Part shown: in pieces, positions 23,463-31,630 of the stretch
Numbering within the stretch: the first letter of the stretch is position 1
Layout of the letters: every line of letters begins with the position of its first letter
Virus record (IMG/VR): IMGVR_UViG_3300005527_000097
Coordinates: 1 to 42,875 of that record
Strand: one strand, 5' to 3'
DNA: 42,875 bases
Source: a virus
Made by a program: the position numbers and the translations under genes
Notes under the pieces: model-generated
The model's input: the letters and a program-made list of their open reading frames with translations, nothing else
The model's database searches: none
What the model was told of the DNA's origin: nothing

Positions 23463-24464
23463 ATGCAAGAACACGGTTATAGAATTGAATTCATTAGTAG
23501 ATTACTGAAAAGAAAAGTGTTTCAGTATTCAGGTGATTTTTATCAATTCCCTAACCCAAGAAAAGAAGGTATTACATATGAATTCAAATACCGAGTTAAA
23601 AAAGTTAACGACATCAAAATGATGATTCATACTGGTGATTGGAAACCTGTCATATTTTTGGAGGTTGAGCTTTTTGATTTTGATGATGAAATGGATTATA
23701 CTTTTAAAAATCTTTTAAAGGCATTAAGGGGTTCTGATAATGTGGAAGGACTTTTAGATATTGTTGCAAAACCCACATTATGGGAAATAAAAGGAGAAAT
23801 CAGGGAATATTTGATGTCTGCAATAGGGTTTGAGGGGACTATCGCGGTTACTAAAACCGACATACAATTCAAAGAAACCGAGAGTATTAATGAAACTAAG
23901 GCACACAGATTACCAATTCAAAAAATGATTAAAGACGTTGTTTCTATATTAAAGAAAAATCAAGAGGGTGAATTTTATTTACCTGAAGATATTAATGATG
24001 AAATGGTATATAATTTTACGAATGTTAAAGATATTTCAGTTGAGTTAACCGTTAGAAAAGATGACGACATAAAAAGATTTGCAGTTAATGGAAATTATGT
24101 TAAAGACCAAGATGTTATTGAAGTTTTAGTTGTTGTTAATCCTGATGAAAATATTAATAAATTACTTTACGATATTATTGGCGAACTAAATGATTTGTTT
24201 GCTCACGAATTAGAACACTACAGACAATATAAATCGGGAGAGTTTGAGTTAGGGGGTAATGCGGATATTGAAGACCCATTAGAATATTACACAAGACCTG
24301 AAGAAATTAAAGCACAATTAAAAGGGTTTAAACGATTATCAAAAATTCGTAGGATACCTTTAAATGCAACAATTAGAAATTGGTTTGAAACTCATGAAGA
24401 TATTCACCATTTAAATAATAAAGATAAGGAAAAAGTGATAAACACTTTGTTACAAAACGCTTAA
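23463..24464 (+). CDS. Large HExxH zincin-like protein
   Basis: This 333-residue protein has LFAHELEHYRQYKSG with H248, E249 and H252 as an HExxH site; a Glu in the following YYTRPEEIKAQ segment could be the third zinc ligand. The N-terminal 240 residues form beta-rich domains with no name. It is the third HExxH protein in the window and is not a close copy of the others. A TATTTAT box lies 20 bases upstream. A structural or processing protease role in the virion is possible. Its end overlaps the converging minus-strand gene by four bases. Confidence 0.7.
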   Translation: MQEHGYRIEFISRLLKRKVFQYSGDFYQFPNPRKEGITYEFKYRVKKVNDIKMMIHTGDWKPVIFLEVELFDFDDEMDYTFKNLLKALRGSDNVEGLLDIVAKPTLWEIKGEIREYLMSAIGFEGTIAVTKTDIQFKETESINETKAHRLPIQKMIKDVVSILKKNQEGEFYLPEDINDEMVYNFTNVKDISVELTVRKDDDIKRFAVNGNYVKDQDVIEVLVVVNPDENINKLLYDIIGELNDLFAHELEHYRQYKSGEFELGGNADIEDPLEYYTRPEEIKAQLKGFKRLSKIRRIPLNATIRNWFETHEDIHHLNNKDKEKVINTLLQNA

Positions 24465-25090
24465 TTTTGTAATTTACTAATTAGTTTCTTAAAAAATTCA
24501 CTTAAAACTTTACCTGATAAAGTAATTAATTTTGACATCCCGATTGACGAAACAAATAACATAGTATCGTCATACGTAACTTGACCTGTTTGTACTAAGT
24601 TTATAATTGGACCTAGTGATGGTATCATAAAGGCGTAAGATAACATTGTCACCATACTACCAACATTAATATCAATTGATTTTAAAAATGAAATAAAAGT
24701 TTTCTTTAAATTTTTAGATTTATTAAGTGCGATTTTAAATACATCAAACAAACCTTTTTCTTTAATTTTATCAATAATATCACCAATAAAAGTTCTATTA
24801 TTCATAAAAATAGTTCCTACAATACCTAATAAAATTAATGTCGTATCTCTATCACTTAATTCAGGATACTCGCCTGATAAAAAATCATTAACTGGTTTCA
24901 TAAAACCACCAATACCCGCTCCCCAAGTAATTAAAAATCCAAGATTGTTTGAAAACTCATCTTTAGAAAATTCTGTAATTCGTTTAAAAAGATTATAGCT
25001 TTGTTTCACATCATCTTCTATTTCGTTATTAAGAGACTCAACAATAAGTTTTCTTTTTTGTTCTTCAGTAATTAAAATTGTGGTTTTCAT
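24461..25090 (-). CDS. Tagged multi-helix membrane protein
   Basis: The N-terminus TTILITEEQKRKLIVESLN is a full tag: ITEE cap, a basic helix and an IVE site before Ser. The remaining about 185 residues contain at least four hydrophobic stretches (about 50-65, 84-98, 143-163 and 175-193), separated by Lys-rich loops. It resembles a membrane-inserting protein that is delivered in a particle, such as an ejected pore-forming protein. No family is recognised. A TATTTAT box lies six bases before the ATG (complement of 25097-25103). Confidence 0.7.
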   Translation of the reverse strand: MKTTILITEEQKRKLIVESLNNEIEDDVKQSYNLFKRITEFSKDEFSNNLGFLITWGAGIGGFMKPVNDFLSGEYPELSDRDTTLILLGIVGTIFMNNRTFIGDIIDKIKEKGLFDVFKIALNKSKNLKKTFISFLKSIDINVGSMVTMLSYAFMIPSLGPIINLVQTGQVTYDDTMLFVSSIGMSKLITLSGKVLSEFFKKLISKLQN

Positions 25091-25096
25091 ATTAAT

Positions 25097-25103
25097 ATAA
25101 ATA
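25097..25103 (-). promoter_or_regulatory. TATTTAT box on the minus strand
   Basis: On the minus strand TATTTAT ends six bases before the ATG at 25090 of a tagged gene. A second copy for the divergent gene lies on the + strand at 25112-25118. Confidence 0.4.
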
Positions 25104-25136
25104 TCTTGTTATATTTATTAATAAATATTTTATATC

Positions 25137-25922
25137 ATGTTTAAACCAAAATTACAAGAAAAGGATAGAATTAGATTATTAAATATGGAAGGTGAAACCA
25201 ATCCTTACCCTGGTTGTTATGGTGTAGTTAGAGGTGTATTTAGAGACCCTGACGATGGTTCTGAAGCTTACTATGTTAATTGGGATGATGGTGATAAAGA
25301 AAATATTGGTAACATCATATCAACCAATAATCTATTCTCAACTACAGACAGATGGATGTTAATTAACAGAGCAAAATCCCCAATTGAAGAGAAATGGTCT
25401 CAAAAATATAAAAAAAGTATTGATTGTAAAAACCCAAAAGGGTTCTCTCAAAAAGCTCATTGTCAAGGAAGAAAAAAAAGAAAGGTAAATGAAGACCGTG
25501 ATATGGATACCTTTATTAAAAATGCCGATGTCGTTAAATACTTTAAAATGAATAATAAAAATTACCTCTTGGAATTAGTTAGATTTTTAAAATTAATTAA
25601 AAAGTCGGGTATAGTTAATATGTTTGGAGCTTCTCCGTTCTTATATATGGGTAGAGATTATATTGATAGACACTATGGTGATGGAACGATAGGCGACGAT
25701 GAAGCGTTTGAGGAAGTATTAGATATGGCAGATGATGCTAGAAATATAATGATTATGGTCACAATGAATCTAATTGAAGATAAGTACAAAATTGATTCAG
25801 AAAAATTAGGTGATGATGAAGACGAGGATTCTATGGAACAAAGTAAAATATTAAGATTGGCTAATAGACATATTAAAGATTTGGCAAGTAGAGTATTAAG
25901 AATCTATATGACAAGTTTTTAA
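25137..25922 (+). CDS. Protein with SH3-like N-terminus and KSIDCKNPKGFSQKAHC motif
   Basis: Residues about 5-70 look like a small beta-barrel (YGVVRGVFRDP, YYVNWDDGDKENI). Residues about 85-115 hold a KKSIDCKNPKGFSQKAHCQG motif with two Cys and a His, which I recall in proteins of many large phages and which may bind metal. The C-terminal 140 residues are acidic and helical. The likely role is structural or DNA-associated in the head. The ATG at 25137 follows a TATTTAT box 18 bases away. It converges on a small minus-strand gene. Confidence 0.7.
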   Translation: MFKPKLQEKDRIRLLNMEGETNPYPGCYGVVRGVFRDPDDGSEAYYVNWDDGDKENIGNIISTNNLFSTTDRWMLINRAKSPIEEKWSQKYKKSIDCKNPKGFSQKAHCQGRKKRKVNEDRDMDTFIKNADVVKYFKMNNKNYLLELVRFLKLIKKSGIVNMFGASPFLYMGRDYIDRHYGDGTIGDDEAFEEVLDMADDARNIMIMVTMNLIEDKYKIDSEKLGDDEDEDSMEQSKILRLANRHIKDLASRVLRIYMTSF

Positions 25923-25925
25923 TTG

Positions 25926-26171
25926 TTATGGTATTGTGAGAAAAACAGGATTTTGTTCACCAGCATATAAACCAAGAATATTAAAATCGTAAAACTCAAT
26001 GGCCTCAATCTCATCCATTCCGTCCCTTTCAACTAAAACATCAATTATTTTACTTTTAGAATAAAGAATACGAGGACCGTTACCAAACTCCTCAACAATA
26101 CCAATAATCGCACTTTCAAGACCATCCAACATAACAGCACCTTCAGCGAAAAATTCCAAATCCTTATCCAT
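25926..26171 (-). CDS. Hypothetical acidic protein (81 aa)
   Basis: An 81-residue acidic alpha/beta protein with no known motif, no signal peptide and no membrane segment. It lies between two + strand genes, three bases after the stop of the first. Codon use is like its neighbours. The sequence gives no indication of function. Confidence 0.65.
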   Translation of the reverse strand: MDKDLEFFAEGAVMLDGLESAIIGIVEEFGNGPRILYSKSKIIDVLVERDGMDEIEAIEFYDFNILGLYAGEQNPVFLTIP

Positions 26172-26228
26172 ATTTTAATGATAAATTTAATATTGTTGTT
26201 AATCAACATATTTATAAATAAAAAAATT

Positions 26229-26762
26229 ATGAACGCTTATTTTTTCAATATTACAAACGAGGAAAGAAATAACATATTAGACAAGCATAAAGAAATTTAT
26301 GACGGATATGTGACTCAATATTCAAAACCAAATGAACAACCATTATATACCCAAGATTTTGCAAATGATAAAAACGGTATTACCGTTAATAATAGAGGTG
26401 AAGTTGGTGAGTATAGAAATATGAATATCAATGAAATGAAATATGATGGTAAAGATACTGGATTGTTTTCCGATGAAGCAACTGAGGACGTTTATTCAGG
26501 GTCTCACGGATTTGAACCTGAAGAAACATTTGAAGAGTTAGATGAAATGCAACTAGATACAATTGGTGATGGACCCATGGATTTAGAACACGGAACTGTT
26601 GACTTTAATGAGGAAGTATGTTCAATTTGTGGAATGATTGACTGTGAATGTGACCACCACGACGATAGTATCTTTGATGAACTTGACGACGATATGGTTG
26701 AACCATTACAAGAACAATTAAATAGAACTATTGACATGTTCAATAGATTTAAGAAATATTGA
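26229..26762 (+). CDS. Acidic protein with NITNEERNNIL-type N-terminus and Cys/His cluster
   Basis: From the ATG at 26229 the protein (177 residues) starts NAYFFNITNEERNNILDKHK, a variant of the tag family in which the helix ILDKHKEIYDGY follows the cap. The (I/L)xE site is less clear. The middle is very acidic, and a CSICGMIDCECDHHDD segment (about residues 135-150) could bind zinc. It starts 13 bases after a TATTTAT box; an in-frame codon at 26178 would add a hydrophobic stretch that reads through the promoter region. It is followed by an acidic protein in the same unit. Confidence 0.65.
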   Translation: MNAYFFNITNEERNNILDKHKEIYDGYVTQYSKPNEQPLYTQDFANDKNGITVNNRGEVGEYRNMNINEMKYDGKDTGLFSDEATEDVYSGSHGFEPEETFEELDEMQLDTIGDGPMDLEHGTVDFNEEVCSICGMIDCECDHHDDSIFDELDDDMVEPLQEQLNRTIDMFNRFKKY

Positions 26763-26763
26763 A

Positions 26764-27081
26764 ATGGAAATTAAGGAATTAGTGTCGTTTTACATTAATG
26801 AATCATCGCAAACATTAGACGTAACTTTTAGAACTTTATTAGATACTGACGATGAAATTAGAACTGACCAAATAAATTTTAGTGAAATTAAAAATTTTGG
26901 TTATGATGTTTTACTTAATAGGATTGATGAATTTGAAGACTTGTTAGATGAGGACGAATTTGAATATGATGATTTTGACGAACTTTTTGAAGATGATGAA
27001 TTAGAAGATGACGTAATTTCGTTTTTAAATGAATATTACTTAATAAATTCAGGTAACTTGCCTAAGGCCGAATTTTTTTAA
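26764..27081 (+). CDS. Highly acidic protein (105 aa)
   Basis: The 105-residue protein has long Asp/Glu runs between residues 55 and 90 (DEDEFEYDDFDELFEDDELEDD). It starts one base after the upstream stop. Acidic proteins of this kind can act as DNA mimics, scaffolds or acidic decoys; nothing here selects among these. It precedes the tagged gene at 27086 by four bases. Confidence 0.65.
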   Translation: MEIKELVSFYINESSQTLDVTFRTLLDTDDEIRTDQINFSEIKNFGYDVLLNRIDEFEDLLDEDEFEYDDFDELFEDDELEDDVISFLNEYYLINSGNLPKAEFF

Positions 27082-27085
27082 AAAT

Positions 27086-28255
27086 ATGAAAAATAGAATT
27101 AACATTAATGAAAGGGAATTAAAAACCTCAATTAGAAAGGTTTTAAATGAACAACTTTTAAACAAATCGGTGGAATCAAAATTGTTCCCTAATGTCATTG
27201 ATAAAATGAAAAGAATGAATGATGGGGTTTATAAAGATTTTGATAAGTCTTACGATTACAAATTAGAGAATATGAAGTGGTTCTTTAAAAGAAAAACAGA
27301 TAAATCAAACAATTGGGTTAGTTTAGAGAAATACCCCGTAGCATTAAAAAAATTATACGGACAATTATCATCAACTTTAAATAAGAAATATCAAAAAGCG
27401 AATAACCAAAAATTCATTATGGGGTTCCAATTATGGATGAATAAAAATAAACCCAATTGGTTTAAAGGTGGTAAGTTACCTAACAATTATCTAGGGACAT
27501 ATGGTCCTGAAACAAAAAATGCGATGAAAACTTACAAACAATCTTATGTGAGTGCTCTAAAACAAGAAACTAAAAAAAGTGGGACACTTTGGGATGATGT
27601 GAAAAACTTAGCATCTGTTGCGGGTGTTGCGTTAGATGCGTTTTTAACTTTTACGTCCCCAGCATACTCTGGTGTTAAAACAGCGGGAAATGCGGCGGTC
27701 AGAGGAGTTAAAAAGTTTTTAAGAAAACAATTTCCAAATGTTATTCAGTTATTTTATTCAAGGGATTTAGACGAGTCCGACTTTAAACCTGACCAATTGG
27801 CGGTCATTAAAACTGCGGTTAATAATGCGGTTAAAAGAACTGGTAAAACTAAATTAGGTGCTACCGAATATGTTGATTATGGTAAAGAAAATGCCGATAA
27901 ATGGTTCGGACCTGGTGGTGTAAAATCTGTAGATATGGTTTTGAATACTTTAAATAGTAATCCTATATTTATGATAGCAACAACTTTAGGTAGATTTACT
28001 TATAAAATTGAAAATGGTAAACTAAAAGTAACCGACATTTATGACTTTAGTCCTATTCCTGATGCTAAAACAAATTTAAAGGAACTTGAAAACTTAACAT
28101 ATCCGCAAAAAATATTAAAAATAAAAAATGAAAACCCGAAGGCTGGGTGGTACGCTTGTATTAGACATTTGGCTTACTTAGAACATCCTGACACCAATGT
28201 TAATAATAAACCAAAAGTAAATATTACTATAGATTATCCTCAAAATGTTGCGTAA
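27086..28255 (+). CDS. Tagged protein, probable internal/ejected virion protein
   Basis: The 389-residue protein opens with NINERELKTSIRKVLNEQ, a clear tag with a VLNE site before Gln. A Lys-rich region follows (30-130) with a NYLGTYGPETKNAMKTYK segment that resembles a peptidoglycan-binding repeat. Then comes an Ala/Gly/Val-rich hydrophobic stretch (about 178-200) and a globular C-terminal half. The mix of tag, wall-binding-like segment and hydrophobic stretch suits a protein that crosses the cell envelope on infection. It is the first of the large tagged proteins between 27086 and 33154. Confidence 0.65.
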   Translation: MKNRININERELKTSIRKVLNEQLLNKSVESKLFPNVIDKMKRMNDGVYKDFDKSYDYKLENMKWFFKRKTDKSNNWVSLEKYPVALKKLYGQLSSTLNKKYQKANNQKFIMGFQLWMNKNKPNWFKGGKLPNNYLGTYGPETKNAMKTYKQSYVSALKQETKKSGTLWDDVKNLASVAGVALDAFLTFTSPAYSGVKTAGNAAVRGVKKFLRKQFPNVIQLFYSRDLDESDFKPDQLAVIKTAVNNAVKRTGKTKLGATEYVDYGKENADKWFGPGGVKSVDMVLNTLNSNPIFMIATTLGRFTYKIENGKLKVTDIYDFSPIPDAKTNLKELENLTYPQKILKIKNENPKAGWYACIRHLAYLEHPDTNVNNKPKVNITIDYPQNVA

Positions 28256-28277
28256 TTGAAAAAATCCATTATCTTTG
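28248..28277 (+). promoter_or_regulatory. Host-type promoter for the gene at 28299
   Basis: TTG at 28248-28250, a 19-base spacer and TATCTTTG at 28270-28277. The ATG lies 21 bases after the box, so this mRNA has a short leader. Confidence 0.6.
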
Positions 28278-28298
28278 TAATAATAAAAAGACAAAGAG

Positions 28299-28643
28299 AT
28301 GAAATTCATAAAATCAATTTATTGGGGTAGTGTTATTTTTTGGTTAGTCGTTTTTTCAGTTATTTTACTTTGTGGTAACGAATCTTACGTTGTTAGTCCG
28401 TACCTTTTAAAAGGATATTCATACGATTCATATCTTGATTTGTTCGCGACTTTGTTTTTAAAAGATAATAATCTGACTTTATTTGAAAAATGCTGTGATA
28501 TCATCAACTACATTGGTAGAAATTACGGGTATTCATATCAAGACATTAATATTATTATATTTGTTATTATATCTCCATTACTGATGTTAAATTTAATAGT
28601 AATTTCAGTGTCTCAATTTTTCTTCATACTATCTAAAAAATAG
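28299..28643 (+). CDS. Small membrane protein (114 aa)
   Basis: Two hydrophobic segments, about residues 7-25 and 88-110, flank a loop with several Tyr, Leu and Asp residues and Cys78. It has its own host-type promoter and terminator inside a region of probable late genes, so it is probably expressed separately, perhaps early. Function is not recognisable; envelope localisation is likely. Confidence 0.6.
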   Translation: MKFIKSIYWGSVIFWLVVFSVILLCGNESYVVSPYLLKGYSYDSYLDLFATLFLKDNNLTLFEKCCDIINYIGRNYGYSYQDINIIIFVIISPLLMLNLIVISVSQFFFILSKK

Positions 28644-28651
28644 TTTTTAAA

Positions 28652-28678
28652 ACCACCCCCTCAATTAGGGGGTTTTTT
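28652..28678 (+). terminator. Intrinsic terminator
   Basis: ACCCCCT and AGGGGGT pair around CAATT, followed by a T-run. Confidence 0.9.
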
Positions 28679-28689
28679 ATTTCCATTAA

Positions 28690-28696
28690 TATTTAT
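28690..28696 (+). promoter_or_regulatory. TATTTAT box for the gene cluster at 28701
   Basis: TATTTAT ends four bases before the ATG at 28701, just downstream of a terminator, so a new transcription unit must start here. Confidence 0.5.
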
Positions 28697-28700
28697 AACT

Positions 28701-28952
28701 ATGAGAAGTGAAATTGACAATATAATCTCAGTTATGAATATGGTTATTAATAAATCATATGACACAGAATTAAGTGAACAAGATACCACTACGGCGGGCG
28801 GAGGAGATACTGGTGGAGATACAAAACCAGATTATCCGACAGTGACAAAATGGGAATCAGGTGTTGCTAGAGGACCTGCCAATCAAATAGCGATAGTTAA
28901 ATGGGCGGACATTGTAAAAGTTAACAGAGGTAAAGCTAATACTTTATTGTAA
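28701..28952 (+). CDS. Small tagged protein with Gly/Thr-rich linker (83 aa)
   Basis: The N-terminal 25 residues are helical and end in ELSEQ, an (I/L)xE site before Gln. A Thr/Gly/Asp-rich linker (about 27-42) precedes a short C-terminal segment with two Trp. The linker with a cleavage-like site before it is again the layout of a processed virion protein. It leads the cluster that continues to 33154. No family is known. Confidence 0.6.
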   Translation: MRSEIDNIISVMNMVINKSYDTELSEQDTTTAGGGDTGGDTKPDYPTVTKWESGVARGPANQIAIVKWADIVKVNRGKANTLL

Positions 28953-28998
28953 AATTTACTTTTTTATATTATAAACTATTTATAAGATAAAATAAGAT

Positions 28999-30204
28999 AT
29001 GAAGAAACTGTTGATTACAGAATCGGAAAAAGACAATATATTAGGTTTATACAATATAACCGCAACTAATAACATTAGTGAGGAAATTGTTATTACCGAT
29101 TGGTTATCTCCCGATGAAAAATACATCATATTTTTGGATGAGTTATATGACATTGAAAACAAAACCAAACTTGGGAATATATGGGAAGACTTTAATAATT
29201 TAAAAACTTTCTTATCACACTCATTTGCTGTGTCAACTTTACCCAAACAAATAAAGGAAGAGGCAGAATTAATCCTAAGTAGTAAACTTATAACCGAAAG
29301 TACAAAAAACATTTCACATTTAAAATCAGATTTCAAGGTCCTGTTAAATGAAGGATTATGGAGTAGTTTTAAAAATTGGGCTTACGAAACAGGTAAATCC
29401 ACTATTGACGGATTTAAAGAATTCGCTAAAAAAAGTGTTAAAGGTATTGGTGATATTGTTGATAAAATATCTAAGGGTGAATGGAAAGAAGTTTTTTCAT
29501 TATTAGGGAAAGGAGTTTTATGGTTGGCGAGAAAACTAAGAAGTGCATTGTATCATCCTGTCGGGTTGATTCTTGACGCTATTTTAGTTGCGACAGGAAT
29601 TGGTAAAGCGGTTCAGTGGATTCCTTGGGCAATAATAGTTGCTTTAGATGTGTATGAAATGGTTACAGGTAATTATGAGGAAAACTTACCTACTTGGCAA
29701 AGATTATTATTCTTAGGAGTTGATATCTTAGGTTTAGTTTTTGCGGGGGCAGTAGCTAAATCAGGAAGAGTGGCCCTTGAAGGTGCTGTTAGAGGGGTTA
29801 AAACCGCTGAAGAGTTGGGAGTGGTTGCGGCTAAAAACTCAACCGTAAAAAACTTGTTAACTAAAATTGGTGGTGCCGTTGAAAAAGTCCCTGGTCTTTT
29901 AGAAAGAGCCGTTAATTGGTTAAAAACTAAATTCCCTATGGGTGCTAAATTTATTGGTGGTATCTTAAGTAAAATTGGTAAATTTTTAAAAGGGATATCT
30001 AATTTTATTTCTAAGGCGTTACATACAATTGCACCTGGAACTGGTAAATTGGCAAGAGGGTCAAGAGCTGCGATTGGAACAACCGCTTTAGTTGGTGGTA
30101 TTGGAACTTATAGTGGGTATAAACAAGAAAAAGGTGAGATGGAATTGGCATCCGCACTAACAGACTCAGATGTGAAGTCGGTATATAATATAAATAAAAT
30201 ATAA
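28999..30204 (+). CDS. Tagged protein with membrane-active-looking domains
   Basis: The 401-residue protein starts KKLLITESEKDNILGLYNI, the tag in its ITES form. A second (L/I)xE site, LLNE before GLWSSFKNWA, lies near residue 115. The C-terminal 285 residues after it hold two long hydrophobic segments (about 184-215 and 231-250) and amphipathic, Gly/Lys-rich helices (KFIGGILSKIGKFLKGISNF). Such sequence is typical of proteins that insert into membranes. If cut at the internal site, a membrane-active fragment would be released. It is probably carried in the head and ejected. Confidence 0.65.
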   Translation: MKKLLITESEKDNILGLYNITATNNISEEIVITDWLSPDEKYIIFLDELYDIENKTKLGNIWEDFNNLKTFLSHSFAVSTLPKQIKEEAELILSSKLITESTKNISHLKSDFKVLLNEGLWSSFKNWAYETGKSTIDGFKEFAKKSVKGIGDIVDKISKGEWKEVFSLLGKGVLWLARKLRSALYHPVGLILDAILVATGIGKAVQWIPWAIIVALDVYEMVTGNYEENLPTWQRLLFLGVDILGLVFAGAVAKSGRVALEGAVRGVKTAEELGVVAAKNSTVKNLLTKIGGAVEKVPGLLERAVNWLKTKFPMGAKFIGGILSKIGKFLKGISNFISKALHTIAPGTGKLARGSRAAIGTTALVGGIGTYSGYKQEKGEMELASALTDSDVKSVYNINKI

Positions 30205-30209
30205 ATATT

Positions 30210-31604
30210 ATGAGTGAAGATTTATTAAAAAGACAATTATTGTTAATGAAATACGATATGAGTACAACATTAACTGAAAATTTAGAAAGTGTTGAATCCG
30301 TAATTTCAGAACAAGGTGTTATAAAAGATATTGTTAGAGGTGGTGGAGTTGCGGCTCGTGAACTTGAGGGTGTGCTTAAAACTATGATGAAAGATAGTAA
30401 AGTCGCTAATGAACTTAAAAATGTGACTTTAACTGATGCTAAAGGAATGAGGACGGGAGTTAGAACCGCTGAAGAACTTGCAAGTGCGATTAAATTAGGT
30501 AAACTAAATAGTTTTCTAAAAGGTGAACTTGAGTTAGCTATATTAAAATCAAGAACAACTAATAAATCATTAATTGATGCTGCAGCTAGTAACTTAGCAA
30601 GAAACAAAAGTTTTATAAACAAATATTCATCATCATTAGCTAAAGGTCAAGTTGAGTACGAAAAAGCGTTAAAGGCCGCTGGATATAGCGAAGAGGCGAT
30701 AACTTCAATTGTTAAACAAACTGAAAACATTGGAGGTAAAATAAAAACAGGTGAAGATATCCTTAAAACATCAGGTAAAGACGTTCAAGCAGGTAAAAAT
30801 ATAAAATCTGAAAAAGATTTATTTAGTTTAAATACTCAAAAAGGTAAATGGGAAGGTTTTAAAAAATTGGCCCGAATGAAAGGGTTGAAAGTACTTGAAT
30901 ACGCTAAAAGACTTGGTTGGAAAAAGGTAATTATGTATGGTGCAGCAGGATGGTTGGCGATATATCTTTGGAGAAACTGGTTTTCCGCAAAACCTAAGAT
31001 ATGGAGTCAATGTTTAATTGATTTTGTTGGATACAACAATTTTTCAAAGGCGGTTCAGATTAAACCAGGTATTTTATCTGTTAAAGGTAAAACAGGTTTA
31101 CAATCGTTAGACATGAACGGATATACTTATTTTAGAAATGATGGAACCGCAAAAAATGGTCAATTTGAAGGTACTTGGGAATGTGATGGTGAAAAATTAG
31201 TATTAGAATTTGATGGTCAAGAATATTATCCTGTTAAAGGTTCAGTAACACCTGTAGTCACAGATGGTGGAGGTGGAGGTTCTAACACAGATGGTGGTGG
31301 AGGAACAACCCAACCAACATACAGAGCTTGTAGTGGAACATATAATAAAGGATGTAAATCTGAAGTAATTAGAAAAGTACAAGGTTGTTTAGGTGTTAAA
31401 ATGGACGGTTTATTTGGACCTAAAACAGAAGCGGCTGTTCAGTCTAAACTTGGTAAATTGATTTTTAGTGATTCTGATGTTGATGGAATTTGTGGTATTG
31501 CACAAAATGTAACAACCACAACTACAACTGTTAAACCTATTTCAGAACCAACAACAATAGAACCTGAATCAGTTAATGTTAAAGATTTTTTAGCAGGGAT
31601 TTAA
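30210..31604 (+). CDS. Tagged protein with membrane helix and PG-binding domain
   Basis: In this 464-residue protein the first 37 residues include LTENLESVESVISEQG, with an ISE site before Gln. Residues 40-200 are helical. One membrane segment is at about 237-253 (VIMYGAAGWLAIYLWRNWF). Next is a small beta domain, then a Gly/Thr/Asp-rich linker (355-370), and a PG_binding_1-like repeat (KGCKSEVIRKVQGCLGVKMDGLFGPKT, about 382-410) with two added Cys that may form a disulfide. A Thr/Pro-rich tail ends it. The combination suggests a protein that contacts both membrane and peptidoglycan. Confidence 0.7.
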   Translation: MSEDLLKRQLLLMKYDMSTTLTENLESVESVISEQGVIKDIVRGGGVAARELEGVLKTMMKDSKVANELKNVTLTDAKGMRTGVRTAEELASAIKLGKLNSFLKGELELAILKSRTTNKSLIDAAASNLARNKSFINKYSSSLAKGQVEYEKALKAAGYSEEAITSIVKQTENIGGKIKTGEDILKTSGKDVQAGKNIKSEKDLFSLNTQKGKWEGFKKLARMKGLKVLEYAKRLGWKKVIMYGAAGWLAIYLWRNWFSAKPKIWSQCLIDFVGYNNFSKAVQIKPGILSVKGKTGLQSLDMNGYTYFRNDGTAKNGQFEGTWECDGEKLVLEFDGQEYYPVKGSVTPVVTDGGGGGSNTDGGGGTTQPTYRACSGTYNKGCKSEVIRKVQGCLGVKMDGLFGPKTEAAVQSKLGKLIFSDSDVDGICGIAQNVTTTTTTVKPISEPTTIEPESVNVKDFLAGI

Positions 31605-31630
31605 ATAAAATAAAATTAATATAAAATACG

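Noticed and set aside
30011-30622. Long minus-strand open frame (203 codons)
   Set aside because: It lies wholly antisense to two well-supported tagged genes and its product is low-complexity Leu/Ser/Pro sequence, as expected of a shadow frame in A+T-rich DNA.
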